Assembly (NCBI GenBank): GCA_945865405.1
Contig: CAMBDS010000028.1
Coordinates: 1 to 32,918, forward strand
DNA length: 32,918 nucleotides
Source: Caldithrix abyssi DSM 13497
Lineage (GTDB): Bacteria > Electryoneota > AABM5-125-24 > Hatepunaeales > Hatepunaeaceae
Direction of reading: 5' to 3'
Part shown: positions 1 through 7,981 of the stretch, one piece after another
Position numbering within the stretch: position 1 is the stretch's first letter
How the letters are laid out: every line of letters starts with the position of its first letter
Notes under the pieces: generated by a model
What the model saw: the letters and a program-made list of their open reading frames with translations, nothing else
Database searches by the model: none
What the model was told of the DNA's origin: nothing
Translations under genes and position numbers: made by a program

Positions 1-515
1 TGCTCGTCGTCCATGAAGCTGATGTTTGGCATATTGAGATCGCCGATATGAATCGAATCACCAAGTTGAAGTCCCGACACGTCTATCTCTATAAACTCGG
101 GGATATTCATCGGATCACACTCGATGGAGAGTTCGTTGAAACTATGTTCGAGAACACCTCCGCCATCCTTCACGCCAATTGAAGTCCCGATTAGCTTCAC
201 AGGAACTGTAACAGTTATCAATTCGCCTTTGTGAATTGCAAGGAGATCGATATGAAGTGGCTTGGAATCGATTGGATCGCGTTGAATCGACCTAATAACA
301 CACTGTCGCGGTTCTCCCCCGCCGATGTTGAGCATCAATGTCGTATGACGATGCCTTAACATACGACCGAGATCATAATCGCTCACAGTGAAATGGATAT
401 TTGTCTCGTTATGACCGTAAAAGACGCCGGGGACCATCCCCTTCAAACGTAACTGGCGGGCTCCGCCCTTGCCAGAGACCTGTCTTACTTGGGCGTCAAG
501 AATATTCTCGCTCAT
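1..515 (-). CDS. rplY: 50S ribosomal protein L25 / general stress protein Ctc (partial, C-terminus outside window)
   Basis: The minus-strand frame opens at the ATG at 515-513 (first residues MSENILDAQVRQVSGKGGAR) and reads without a stop to the window edge, giving about 171 visible codons. An L25-type 5S rRNA-binding domain fills about residues 1-90. It includes the family's 'KGGARQLR...G.VPGVFYG' start and the 'HIDLLAI' strand at its end. A C-terminal TL5/CTC-type beta domain follows, so this is the long Ctc form rather than the short E. coli form. L25 binds 5S rRNA in the large ribosomal subunit. The gene lies downstream of prs on the same strand, matching the prs-ctc order known from Bacillus and many other bacteria. 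The 120-bp gap to prs shows no convincing terminator. The end of the protein lies outside the window. Confidence 0.93.
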   Translation of the reverse strand, partial: MSENILDAQVRQVSGKGGARQLRLKGMVPGVFYGHNETNIHFTVSDYDLGRMLRHRHTTLMLNIGGGEPRQCVIRSIQRDPIDSKPLHIDLLAIHKGELITVTVPVKLIGTSIGVKDGGGVLEHSFNELSIECDPMNIPEFIEIDVSGLQLGDSIHIGDLNMPNISFMDDE

Positions 516-635
516 GTATCTTACTATTTCTCTTAATTCCGTCTGCAATGAAACTACGGTTCTTAATTAATTGTCCGCATAGATTGCGGGGGTGTTCAAC
601 TCAAGCACCCAAAGGTGTCCGGGTTAAAGTTCTTA

Positions 636-1565
636 TTATGGGAAAAGGTCACTTAGCGATTCACCCATGTGAATTCGCTTGATCGCCTCACCGAACGATT
701 CTGCCGTCGAAAGCACTGTAAATAATCCACTTGCTTTCGCTTCTGCGTGTAGCGGAATTGTGTCTGTTACAACAAATTGCGTCAATCCAGCAACCGCGAG
801 CCTCTCTATCGATTTTCCAGAAAGTATCGGGTGCGTACAGGCAACATGCACCTCAACAGACCCAAGTTCCTTAAGTCTCTGAACTGCTTTGCAAATTGTT
901 CCGGCAGTATCAACAATATCATCGATGATAAGAGCACGTTTGCCAGCCACATCTCCAATGACATTCATCACTTCAGATTCGTTGTGACGTGCTCGACGTT
1001 TATCGATGAATGCCAAATTTGCGCCAAGTCGTTGCGCATATGAACGCGCCATTGCAATCCCGCCAACGTCAGGCGAGACAACGACGAGATCTTCTTTGGC
1101 AAATTTCATAAAATATGGAGCCAGAATCATCGACGAGTAGAGGTGATCGACAGGTATGTCGAAAAATCCTTGTAGCTGCGGTGTATGGAGATCCATAGTC
1201 AGGATCCGGTCCGCCTGCGCAGCTTCAAGAAGATTGGCGATCAGCCTCGAGGTGATTGCAACTCGAGGCTGATCTTTTCGATCCTGACGAGCATAGCCGA
1301 AGTACGGTATGACCGCCGTAACCCGCGCAGCAGATGCTCGCTTGGCGGCGTCGATCATTATCAGTAGCTCCATCAAATTATCCGCAGGCGGATGAGTCGG
1401 TTGAAGCAAAAAGATATCCCTACCTCGGATATTCTCTTGAAACTTTACCCAAAACTCTCCGTCGGAGAAGCGGCGGCGGTCAATTTTGCCGATTTCCATA
1501 CCGAGATACTGGGCAATTCTATCACCCAATTCGGTATGCGCCGACCCGCTAAACAGTTTCATCAC
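636..1565 (-). CDS. prs: Ribose-phosphate pyrophosphokinase
   Basis: This 309-residue protein has the normal length for class I PRPP synthetase. It makes 5-phosphoribosyl 1-diphosphate from ribose 5-phosphate and ATP, feeding purine, pyrimidine, histidine, tryptophan and NAD synthesis in the cytoplasm. Visible family signatures are PYFGYARQDRK (residues 87-97, nucleotide-binding region), DLHTPQLQGFF (about 125-135, with a metal-binding His) and the PRPP-binding loop DDIVDTAGT (215-223). The N-terminus MMKLFSGSAHTELGDRIA fits homologues, though the second Met could equally be the start. It lies between tRNA-Gln and rplY on the same strand and is probably part of the spoVG-tRNA-prs-rplY transcript. 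Confidence 0.97.
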   Translation of the reverse strand: MMKLFSGSAHTELGDRIAQYLGMEIGKIDRRRFSDGEFWVKFQENIRGRDIFLLQPTHPPADNLMELLIMIDAAKRASAARVTAVIPYFGYARQDRKDQPRVAITSRLIANLLEAAQADRILTMDLHTPQLQGFFDIPVDHLYSSMILAPYFMKFAKEDLVVVSPDVGGIAMARSYAQRLGANLAFIDKRRARHNESEVMNVIGDVAGKRALIIDDIVDTAGTICKAVQRLKELGSVEVHVACTHPILSGKSIERLAVAGLTQFVVTDTIPLHAEAKASGLFTVLSTAESFGEAIKRIHMGESLSDLFP

Positions 1566-1594
1566 AATTTCTCTTCAGTCAGTATAAAGTAATG

Positions 1595-1667
1595 CTGGGG
1601 CGGAAGGATTCGAACCTCCGAATGCGGGATCCAAATTCCCGTGCCTTGCCAACTTGGCGACGCCCCA
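1595..1667 (-). tRNA. tRNA-Gln (anticodon TTG)
   Basis: The minus strand folds as a complete cloverleaf. The 7-bp acceptor is TGGGGCG/CGCCCCA. The D arm contains GCCAAGTTGGCAAGGC. The anticodon stem CGGGA/TCCCG closes the 7-nt loop ATTTGGA, giving anticodon TTG. The T arm is GGAGG-TTCGAAT-CCTTC (outer pair weak), and the discriminator base is G. The UGGGGCG acceptor and GCCAAGU-type D arm are typical of bacterial tRNA-Gln. The 3' CCA is not encoded, so it must be added enzymatically. The tRNA begins 2 nt after the spoVG stop codon and ends about 30 nt before the prs start. It is therefore probably excised from a polycistronic transcript. Confidence 0.96.
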
Positions 1668-1669
1668 GA

Positions 1670-1951
1670 CTACTCCGGATTTCCGACGGGGGCACCCAAC
1701 TCCAGTTGATGATTATACTCTGTCAATATGAGAGTCTCCATCCGCTGGCGAAATTCATTAGAAATCGGGTGCGCTATATCCTTGTAGCTGCCATCGGGCA
1801 TCTTTCGAGATGGCATGCAAACAAAAAGACCAGAATTACCCTGAATAACTTTTAACCCACGAACTACAAAAACATCATCGAACGTGATGTTGACGAAAGC
1901 CTTCAGCTTGTCTTCATCACGGATATTGATGTTAACTTCAGTAATCTCCAC
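1670..1951 (-). CDS. spoVG: Septation regulator SpoVG
   Basis: This 93-residue protein matches SpoVG along its length: MEITEVNINIRDEDKLKAFV at the start, then 'ITFDDVFVVRGLKVIQG' and the conserved 'GLFVCMPSRKMPDGSYKDIAHPI' region in the middle. In Gram-positive bacteria SpoVG is a small nucleic-acid-binding regulator affecting septation, sporulation, capsule and virulence. Homologues also occur in non-sporulating diderms, and nothing here implies sporulation. A very strong Shine-Dalgarno (AAAGGAGG) lies 7 nt before the ATG, suggesting high expression. It sits between ispE and tRNA-Gln/prs, the neighbourhood (ispE-spoVG-...-prs-ctc) known from Firmicutes, without the glmU usually found there. 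Confidence 0.95.
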   Translation of the reverse strand: MEITEVNINIRDEDKLKAFVNITFDDVFVVRGLKVIQGNSGLFVCMPSRKMPDGSYKDIAHPISNEFRQRMETLILTEYNHQLELGAPVGNPE

Positions 1952-2066
1952 TCTAAGCCTCCTTTGCTTTTTTGTCCTTCCGGGTATCCAAACAACGTAT
2001 GTATCAAACCACTTCGATTACTACTTAATGGTGGATTAAGCTATTAACACGAATTGATTTAATACA

Positions 2067-2915
2067 TTAAAAAGGACGGCAAACAAAGCTTTGCCATTGT
2101 GGTCGCTGGATAGCAGCGGCCATCCGTGCCTCAGATTCGCCGTCAAAGATTGCGAACAAGGATGATCCACTACCGGCAAGCCCTGCTGAATAGGCACCAG
2201 CCTGCAGTAATTTATCACGTGCTTCGAGAAGTGCCGGGTGAGCTGAGAAAATAGTTGACTCAAAATCATTCAGATAGTGCCTATTTTCCCCTTTCGGAGC
2301 AACGCTAAGCGAACGAACCCCTAAGTTAGTGATTCTTGACGCTTCTGTCAAGGAGTTATCAAACTCTAAATATGCTTGAGCTGTTGAAATCTGAAATCCG
2401 GGCCACATTATCAAAATCCATGCTTCCGAAGCGAGACCATTCAGAGGTGTAAGCTCCTCCCCTAAACCGCTTCCAATAGCGGCGGAAAAGTCATTCAAGA
2501 AAAACGGGACATCAGCTCCAAGCGAAATTGCAAGTTTTTGCAATCTCGGATCAGCAACATTAATTACGTAAAGCTCCGCTAAAATTCGGAGTACCGCCGC
2601 AGCGTCGCTTGACCCTCCCCCCAATCCTGCTCCTGTCGGTATTCTTTTGGTTAAGGCTACCTCGACCCCTTCTTCAATCTTATACAAGTCTAAAAATTGT
2701 GAAGCAGCCTTAACTGAAAGATTGTGTTCGGGCGATTCCGTCAGTTTTGGGCCAAAATACGAGACACCAGACTTTGCCGGAAATATCGTAACTACATCTG
2801 AAAGGCTGATGCGTTGAAAAATTGTTTCGATATTATGATAGCCATCGGGTCTATTTGACCCGATAATCAAGCCGAGATTGATTTTTGAATATGCGGTCTG
2901 AGTCAGGATTTTCAT
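2067..2915 (-). CDS. ispE: 4-diphosphocytidyl-2-C-methyl-D-erythritol kinase
   Basis: This is a 282-residue GHMP-family kinase of normal length for IspE. It phosphorylates CDP-methylerythritol at the 2-hydroxyl, the fourth step of the non-mevalonate (MEP) isoprenoid pathway. The opening has the conserved 'AYSKINLGL' (catalytic-region Lys11), followed by 'RPDGYHNIETIFQ'. The glycine-rich ATP loop PTGAGLGGGSSDAAA is at residues 93-107, and 'LGADVPFF' carries the catalytic Asp near residue 135. 'AGLAGSGSSLFAIF' near the C-terminus is the third GHMP motif. The ATG lies 2 nt after the stop of the upstream membrane-protein gene, indicating translational coupling. Confidence 0.96.
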   Translation of the reverse strand: MKILTQTAYSKINLGLIIGSNRPDGYHNIETIFQRISLSDVVTIFPAKSGVSYFGPKLTESPEHNLSVKAASQFLDLYKIEEGVEVALTKRIPTGAGLGGGSSDAAAVLRILAELYVINVADPRLQKLAISLGADVPFFLNDFSAAIGSGLGEELTPLNGLASEAWILIMWPGFQISTAQAYLEFDNSLTEASRITNLGVRSLSVAPKGENRHYLNDFESTIFSAHPALLEARDKLLQAGAYSAGLAGSGSSLFAIFDGESEARMAAAIQRPQWQSFVCRPF

Positions 2916-2917
2916 TG

Positions 2918-4012
2918 CTACTTTTTATTTGCTTTAGCCTTTAGTTCGGCTTCTTCAATACCTTTAAGTTCGCTTATATGCAATCCTTCGCGCCACATAA
3001 ACGGTAGTCCAAATATTATATAAAAGATTACTGAGACAGCGTGTATAACAAGTGCGAATCCGGCTGCCTGATCGGTAGGCACATCGAATAGCGATAACCC
3101 AAAAATAACAACTGCATGAAAAGTGCCTACTCCAGCCGGAGCGGCAGGTAATGCTATTCCTATTGCACTGATAACCAAAATGACAAAGCTGGCAAGAAGT
3201 GGCTGCTGTCCAATCAATGGATAGAGAACCGGGAAGTCAAATGCGACTAAAATCAGGTAGCCTTGTAGAGCATAAAATGCCCAAAGCAATAACGTCTCAA
3301 AGATTATTGCCCAGTGATGCTCAGTCTGCCTGAACATCGCAAAACCAGCGACAAACTCTCCCCCTTTCTGGCGAACGAGACGGGCAATCCTTCCCCCACC
3401 CAAAAGTCTCCCGACGATTCCACCGAAAGGATCCTTATCGACAGCCAGATAAAATGTGACGATGATTCCTACGGCGGCAATGATACCGAAAACAACTGCC
3501 CCCTCTGCCATTTCCTTGGGAAAGGGAAAAAGGAATCCTATTACGGCAGCAATAACCAAAAGAGAAAACATGTCCAATATTCTCTCTATCAGCACAGTGC
3601 CTAAACCGGAGCTGGTTGGGATTTTTTGGCGTTGTGCAAGCATCGCCCCGCGCACGACATCTCCCATTCGAAGCGGAAGCAATGAATTGGCAAGATAACC
3701 TACCATCTGAAGACTAAAACTATCGAAAAGTTTTAGTTTACTGAGATTCCTAACCATCAATACCCATCGATGCGAGCGTGTCAGCACATGGAAAGGCGAG
3801 ATTAGAAAGCAGATGATAAGAGGAGCTAGGTGGACCTCTCGTAAAATCGCCATCAGGTGATGAAGGTTCAGCCGTGAATCACCGAAAAGAGCTGATTTAA
3901 GGTCAGATTGCCCCGAGAATAGAGCGCCAAGGTGCGGCTTCCATAGGATCAGGTAAACAAAAACAGCGCTTAGTATCAGTCCGAACAGGACTTTTCTGCG
4001 ACCAGCTAAAAT
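2918..4012 (-). CDS. YbhN/UPF0104-like integral membrane protein (flippase-like domain), start codon uncertain
   Basis: This polytopic protein resembles the lysylphosphatidylglycerol-synthase transmembrane (UPF0104/YbhN) family, whose members are proposed lipid flippases. Supporting segments are 'VGYLANSLLPLRMGDVVRGAML', 'LGTVLIERILDMFSL' and 'GIALPAAPAGVGTFHAVVIFGL', the family's diagnostic regions, with about seven hydrophobic helices and a Lys-rich tail. The first ATG in frame is at 3853, but it has no Shine-Dalgarno. Codons upstream encode a plausible first helix (GRRKVLFGLILSAVFVYLIL) typical of the family, and the frame stays open to a TGA at 4024-4022. No ATG, GTG or TTG exists in that extension. 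The end coordinate used here assumes an ATT start at 4012-4010, 6 nt after GAGAG; 3853 is the conservative alternative. The gene lies between lolA and ispE on the same strand. Confidence 0.8.
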   Translation of the reverse strand: MLAGRRKVLFGLILSAVFVYLILWKPHLGALFSGQSDLKSALFGDSRLNLHHLMAILREVHLAPLIICFLISPFHVLTRSHRWVLMVRNLSKLKLFDSFSLQMVGYLANSLLPLRMGDVVRGAMLAQRQKIPTSSGLGTVLIERILDMFSLLVIAAVIGFLFPFPKEMAEGAVVFGIIAAVGIIVTFYLAVDKDPFGGIVGRLLGGGRIARLVRQKGGEFVAGFAMFRQTEHHWAIIFETLLLWAFYALQGYLILVAFDFPVLYPLIGQQPLLASFVILVISAIGIALPAAPAGVGTFHAVVIFGLSLFDVPTDQAAGFALVIHAVSVIFYIIFGLPFMWREGLHISELKGIEEAELKAKANKK

Positions 4013-4031
4013 AATTAACTCTCAGAAGTGT

Positions 4032-4670
4032 TTAACGAAGGTCGAATAGCTCGGCTCCTTCCGGTATTGTAAAGGACGTTTCTTTAGGAACGACTGGCTT
4101 GTCAATTACGATGTTCTGTAAGATATACGTTGTCCGATTGCCGTTCAAGTCATCCATCTGCATTTTATGGATAATTAAATCAGAAGTCGTAACCCAAATC
4201 GCAGCCTTCGACATAAATGACTCATCGGCTTTTAAGGGATCAAGCGTGAGTCGGAAACCTTCGCGTCCCTCTACAGAAATCGGACTGAGTTCGGTAGCTT
4301 CGAATTCTCCACCGAATTCGAGCAAGAATCGTCGAGGCAACAGGTTGGAGGCTTCCTTCACTGATTCAATCATTACCTGATTTTTCAGTAAATTGTATCG
4401 AAAAAGGCTGGTGCCGTCGCAAACCATTACCTGTTCAGGAGTCTCCATTCGAAATCGATCCCCTTCGGCTGCTATCATCGTTCCGTTGCGAGTAACCAGT
4501 TCCCCAGTGAACTGCCACTGAAACTGTTCGGTAAAGTCACATCGAAAGTTTTTGATCGACTTATACTGTTTTCTGATATCCTTTAGTACGGCAACAGGAT
4601 TCTTCGGCATCGTTGCAGCAACATGGGTTACCAGAATTAGAATCAGAGCCGCCAGATACTTTACTCTCAA
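4032..4670 (-). CDS. lolA: Outer-membrane lipoprotein carrier protein LolA
   Basis: This 212-residue periplasmic protein has an N-terminal signal peptide (MRVKYLAALILILVTHVAA). The mature part resembles LolA: 'IRKQYKSIKNFRCDFTEQFQ' at the start, a middle 'GDRFRMETPEQVMVCDGTSLFRY' and a C-terminal 'NGNRTTYILQN...TSFTIPEGAELFDL'. LolA carries lipoproteins from the LolCDE transporter across the periplasm to the outer membrane. That role fits the three lipobox proteins found elsewhere in this window. The start codon is TTG, overlapping the ftsK TGA stop (TTGA), so translation is coupled to ftsK. No LolB or LolCDE gene is visible nearby; many diderms outside the Proteobacteria lack LolB. Confidence 0.92.
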   Translation of the reverse strand: MRVKYLAALILILVTHVAATMPKNPVAVLKDIRKQYKSIKNFRCDFTEQFQWQFTGELVTRNGTMIAAEGDRFRMETPEQVMVCDGTSLFRYNLLKNQVMIESVKEASNLLPRRFLLEFGGEFEATELSPISVEGREGFRLTLDPLKADESFMSKAAIWVTTSDLIIHKMQMDDLNGNRTTYILQNIVIDKPVVPKETSFTIPEGAELFDLR

Positions 4671-6961
4671 ATTTCTATCCCATATCGATCTTTTAACTCT
4701 TCGGGAGTCACCAAAACCTGTCTCGCCTTGGAACCGTCAAACGGACCCACAATTCCTGATTGCTCAAGCTCATCTATCAATCTTGCTGCTCGCGAGTAGC
4801 CAACCCGCAGTCGTCGTTGGAGAATGGAAACGGAACCCTGATCGACTTTAACAACAATTCTTGCTGCTTCCTCGAAGAACTCATCAGATGAACTGACAAT
4901 ATTTGCGTCAGCAATGCTGCCTTTAATCTTAGATGCTTCAGGATCAGGCAGGACAAAATCATCTGGAACAGGAGGCTGAGATCTGATAAATTCGACGACC
5001 CGCTCGACCTCCTCGGTTGTAGCCAATGCCCCGTGTGCTCGTTGAAGGTAGCCGCCCGGTCCCATAAACAACATATCACCTTTACCAAGAAGTGCCTCCG
5101 CACCAATTGAGTCGAGAATTGTGCGGGAGTCGGGTCTTGCTGCAACTTGAAATGCTATTCGTCCTGGGAAATTTGCTTTGATCAACCCGGTTACAACATC
5201 GACTGATGGGCGTTGCGTAGCTACGACCAGATGGATTCCGACGGCGCGGGACATCTGCGCAAGTCGAACCACTAATTCTTCGAACTCTCGTCTAACGCTC
5301 ATCATGAGGTCGGCAAGTTCGTCTACGATTACAACGATATAGGGTAAATGTGGCCTCTTACCTTCTGATTCGACTATCTCTGCGGGGTGCAAAATTCGCC
5401 AACGATTGTACTCCTCGAGCCCGCGAACCCCGACTTCAGCAAGGATATTATATCTTCGCTCCATTTCGGCATGAACCGATCTCAACGCCAAAACCGCATT
5501 TTCCGGTATGGTAATAACATCCTCACCAAGACCACGGGGAGAAATCAAGTGTTGATGAATCAGGCGAGCGTAGAGCGAAAGCTCCAATTTTTTAGGATCT
5601 ATCAGTACGACGCGAAGGTTGTTAGGGTCACTTCGATAGAGAAGGCTTAACAAAATGATATTGATGCAGACAGATTTCCCGGATCCAGTCGCACCCGCAA
5701 CAAGTAAATGGGGAAGCTTTGCGAGATCGACGAGAAAGATACTACCTTCCGCATCCTTGCCGAGCGCGACCGTTAGAGGCCCTTTGGCATTGCGAAATTC
5801 ATCGGAACCGATAACTTCCCTGATATAAACTGTTTCAGGATAACGGTTAGGTATTTCGATTCCAATTGCCGCCTCTCCGGGTATCGGGGCAAGAATACGA
5901 ATGCCTTTTGCTCGTAATGCCATAGCGATGTCATCAGAAAGACCCGAAATTTTCGACACTTTTACTTCAGCGGAAGGCTCAAGGTCGTAGCGGGTAATTA
6001 CTGGCCCCGGATTAGTCTTGATTACCTTGGCGTTCACTCCAAGGCTTGCCAGTTTTTCTTCCAACCTCCTCGAGTTCTCCTTCAGTTCGGTTTCGCTAAG
6101 AGTCTGACGTACCTCTGGCGGTGAATCGAGAAGTCTCAAAGGTGGCAATTCACGATGTCCTTGAACCTCGGCAAGCGCTCCCTCGTCGAACAGTCTCGCT
6201 TGAGCCGTAGCCTGTGGACGTGGTTTGACGGGTTGAATCTTGTTTCGATCAAAAGATTCAACTACAACCTTCCGGTCGGCAGCTGTTGGAACAATTGCAT
6301 CATCTTCATCATCAAACGGTTCCTCAAGATCGTCTTTTTCCTGCCTTGTGGAGTCACGGAGGAATTCACGTATCGAATTTACGATATAAGCCGGGAAACG
6401 ATAAAAGATAAGCTCGAGCCACTCTGTCAATTTGAAATCGAACAATACCACAGCGAAGGCGGCAAGCACAGCCAAGGCTAAAAGCGCGGTGCCAGCTCCA
6501 TACAGATAGTAGACCGAAACGTGTAAAAGAATCTGAGCGAAAGCTCCCGTTGCAATGACGTTCTCGGCGGGAAGATGAAGAAAATATCGGGTTAGTGCAG
6601 TCCCGAAACCAACATAAAATCCAATCACCAAGGCTATTGCAATCCAGCGCCAAGGTTTGAATTTCCATTGACTAAAACGTCCTATTAACAATAAACCCAA
6701 AGCAGTCGGGATGGCCAGCGTCCCCCAACGACCAAACAGATTGGTAATAAAAAAAAGAGCAACCGACCCACCAATTTTACCAAATAAACTGGTTGCGATG
6801 CCTGATGCGTTAATTTCGAAAGTAAAAATCGTGATTAGTAAAAACGCGAAGCTAAAACTCAACAGGAGGTAGAAGAGCTGACCAGCCTTCCTGTTTGGTG
6901 CGTCTGAAGACGGTTGGGGAGGGATGACGGAAGTTTTTACGGGGTGTTTTTTTGAGTTCAA
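4667..6961 (-). CDS. ftsK: DNA translocase FtsK/SpoIIIE
   Basis: The protein has 764 residues in the usual short-linker FtsK layout. An N-terminal membrane domain has about four hydrophobic helices (residues 25-185). An acidic/charged linker with 'DDLEEPFDDEDDA' follows, then the alpha/beta motor. The motor carries Walker A GATGSGKS at 423-430, Walker B around VVIVDELADLMM (about 545), and 'VHLVVATQRPS'-type sensor sequence (here GIHLVVATQRPS). A C-terminal winged-helix gamma domain (KVDQGSVSILQRRLRVGYSR, about 705-764) normally reads KOPS polarity sequences. FtsK pumps chromosomal DNA at the division septum and helps resolve dimers. The assigned start is a TTG without a clear ribosome-binding site, so the N-terminus is uncertain. 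Confidence 0.96.
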   Translation of the reverse strand: MNSKKHPVKTSVIPPQPSSDAPNRKAGQLFYLLLSFSFAFLLITIFTFEINASGIATSLFGKIGGSVALFFITNLFGRWGTLAIPTALGLLLIGRFSQWKFKPWRWIAIALVIGFYVGFGTALTRYFLHLPAENVIATGAFAQILLHVSVYYLYGAGTALLALAVLAAFAVVLFDFKLTEWLELIFYRFPAYIVNSIREFLRDSTRQEKDDLEEPFDDEDDAIVPTAADRKVVVESFDRNKIQPVKPRPQATAQARLFDEGALAEVQGHRELPPLRLLDSPPEVRQTLSETELKENSRRLEEKLASLGVNAKVIKTNPGPVITRYDLEPSAEVKVSKISGLSDDIAMALRAKGIRILAPIPGEAAIGIEIPNRYPETVYIREVIGSDEFRNAKGPLTVALGKDAEGSIFLVDLAKLPHLLVAGATGSGKSVCINIILLSLLYRSDPNNLRVVLIDPKKLELSLYARLIHQHLISPRGLGEDVITIPENAVLALRSVHAEMERRYNILAEVGVRGLEEYNRWRILHPAEIVESEGKRPHLPYIVVIVDELADLMMSVRREFEELVVRLAQMSRAVGIHLVVATQRPSVDVVTGLIKANFPGRIAFQVAARPDSRTILDSIGAEALLGKGDMLFMGPGGYLQRAHGALATTEEVERVVEFIRSQPPVPDDFVLPDPEASKIKGSIADANIVSSSDEFFEEAARIVVKVDQGSVSILQRRLRVGYSRAARLIDELEQSGIVGPFDGSKARQVLVTPEELKDRYGIEI

Positions 6962-7025
6962 GTGATGGAATTATGGGTGATAAAACAATCTCAACTCGAA
7001 AGGATAGCGAGTGGGAAATTAGTTT

Positions 7026-7862
7026 CTACGATACTTCCCACTTAACAAGTTTTCCATCATTCAAAACTGGAACTACTTGCTGAACTCCTATGGCGGCACA
7101 ATCTGCAAGGTCGCTTTCCATTCCAATGCTTACTAAATAGCGACCGTGATCGGAGTTGTTTAGGAGACCTAAAATATCTTCGCCACAATCTTTTGCCATC
7201 AAACATGCAGATCGTGCTGCATCGTTCAGATTCGGTTCGCCATCCAATCGGTTCTTAAGTTGTTCGATCAGCTGACCACCGCACACGGCATCCTCTATTG
7301 AGAAGCGGTTCAACTTCCCCGAGCAAAGTACAGCCAAAGGATAAAGCTCCGATTCGTGGAGCATGGAATCGATAACGGCTGGTAAATTGACGAATCCACA
7401 AAGGAATACTGCGCCCGAACCAGACGACTTCACGACAGAAGGTGTGCCATTCGAACTACCGAAAATTAACGTTTTACCGCGAACACGTTCCCGTGTGTAG
7501 TCGGCAGGTGAGTTGCCGAGGTGAAACCCATCTATTAGTTTTCCATCGCGCTCACCACAAAGCAAAACATCATCCCTCGCAAGTTGCGATGCGAGAAGGG
7601 TTGCTGCTGAAATCGAACTTACAGGAATAACTCCGCGTGCGCCATTTGCCAGAGCGAGAGCAATGGAAGTAGCAGACCTTAATACATCGATAACAACCGC
7701 AACGCGATAGGTTCGAAGTCTCTCTTCGGTAACTTCCGCCGGTGAAAAGAAGAGGTCAATGACTCGTTCACCAGCATGACGTAAATTTGTTTCTTCCAGC
7801 TCTTTGATCTTGGATTTCAAACTGAACCTGTAAATTCTCGAGTCCCAAACATAACTTAACAT
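7026..7862 (-). CDS. 2-phosphosulfolactate phosphatase-like protein (ComB family)
   Basis: The protein matches the ComB family, which removes phosphate from 2-phospho-3-sulfolactate in coenzyme M or sulfolactate metabolism. Visible family blocks are 'VVIDVLRSATSIALALANGA', 'LLCGERDGKLIDGFHLGNSP', 'GKTLIFGSSNGTPSV' and 'AVLCSGKLNRFSIEDAVCGG'. Homologues are common in bacteria that do not make coenzyme M, so the true substrate here is uncertain. Start options are the ATG at 7862 used here, a TTG at 7871 and a TTG at 7820 preceded by AGG. Homologues usually begin close to 'RVIDLFFSP', which favours a late start. It is the first gene of the minus-strand ftsK-lolA-ispE run, with no other sulfonate genes beside it. 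Confidence 0.85.
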   Translation of the reverse strand: MLSYVWDSRIYRFSLKSKIKELEETNLRHAGERVIDLFFSPAEVTEERLRTYRVAVVIDVLRSATSIALALANGARGVIPVSSISAATLLASQLARDDVLLCGERDGKLIDGFHLGNSPADYTRERVRGKTLIFGSSNGTPSVVKSSGSGAVFLCGFVNLPAVIDSMLHESELYPLAVLCSGKLNRFSIEDAVCGGQLIEQLKNRLDGEPNLNDAARSACLMAKDCGEDILGLLNNSDHGRYLVSIGMESDLADCAAIGVQQVVPVLNDGKLVKWEVS

Positions 7863-7981
7863 ACAAGACAAGGCTATTGCAAACCGTTACTTTTGTTATG
7901 CTCGATCAGGAGATGTTAACTGTACTAAATCGCAATTCGTAATATACGACTATTTTGACAGTCTCAAATAATGTCGCTTGA

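Noticed and set aside
586-610. Short hairpin (GGGTG/CACCC) between prs and rplY
   Set aside because: Only five pairs and no U tract, so it is too weak to call a terminator.
2024-2040. CTTAAT/ATTAAG hairpin between ispE and spoVG
   Set aside because: The stem has six AT-rich pairs and no U tract; chance pairing is likely in AT-rich sequence.
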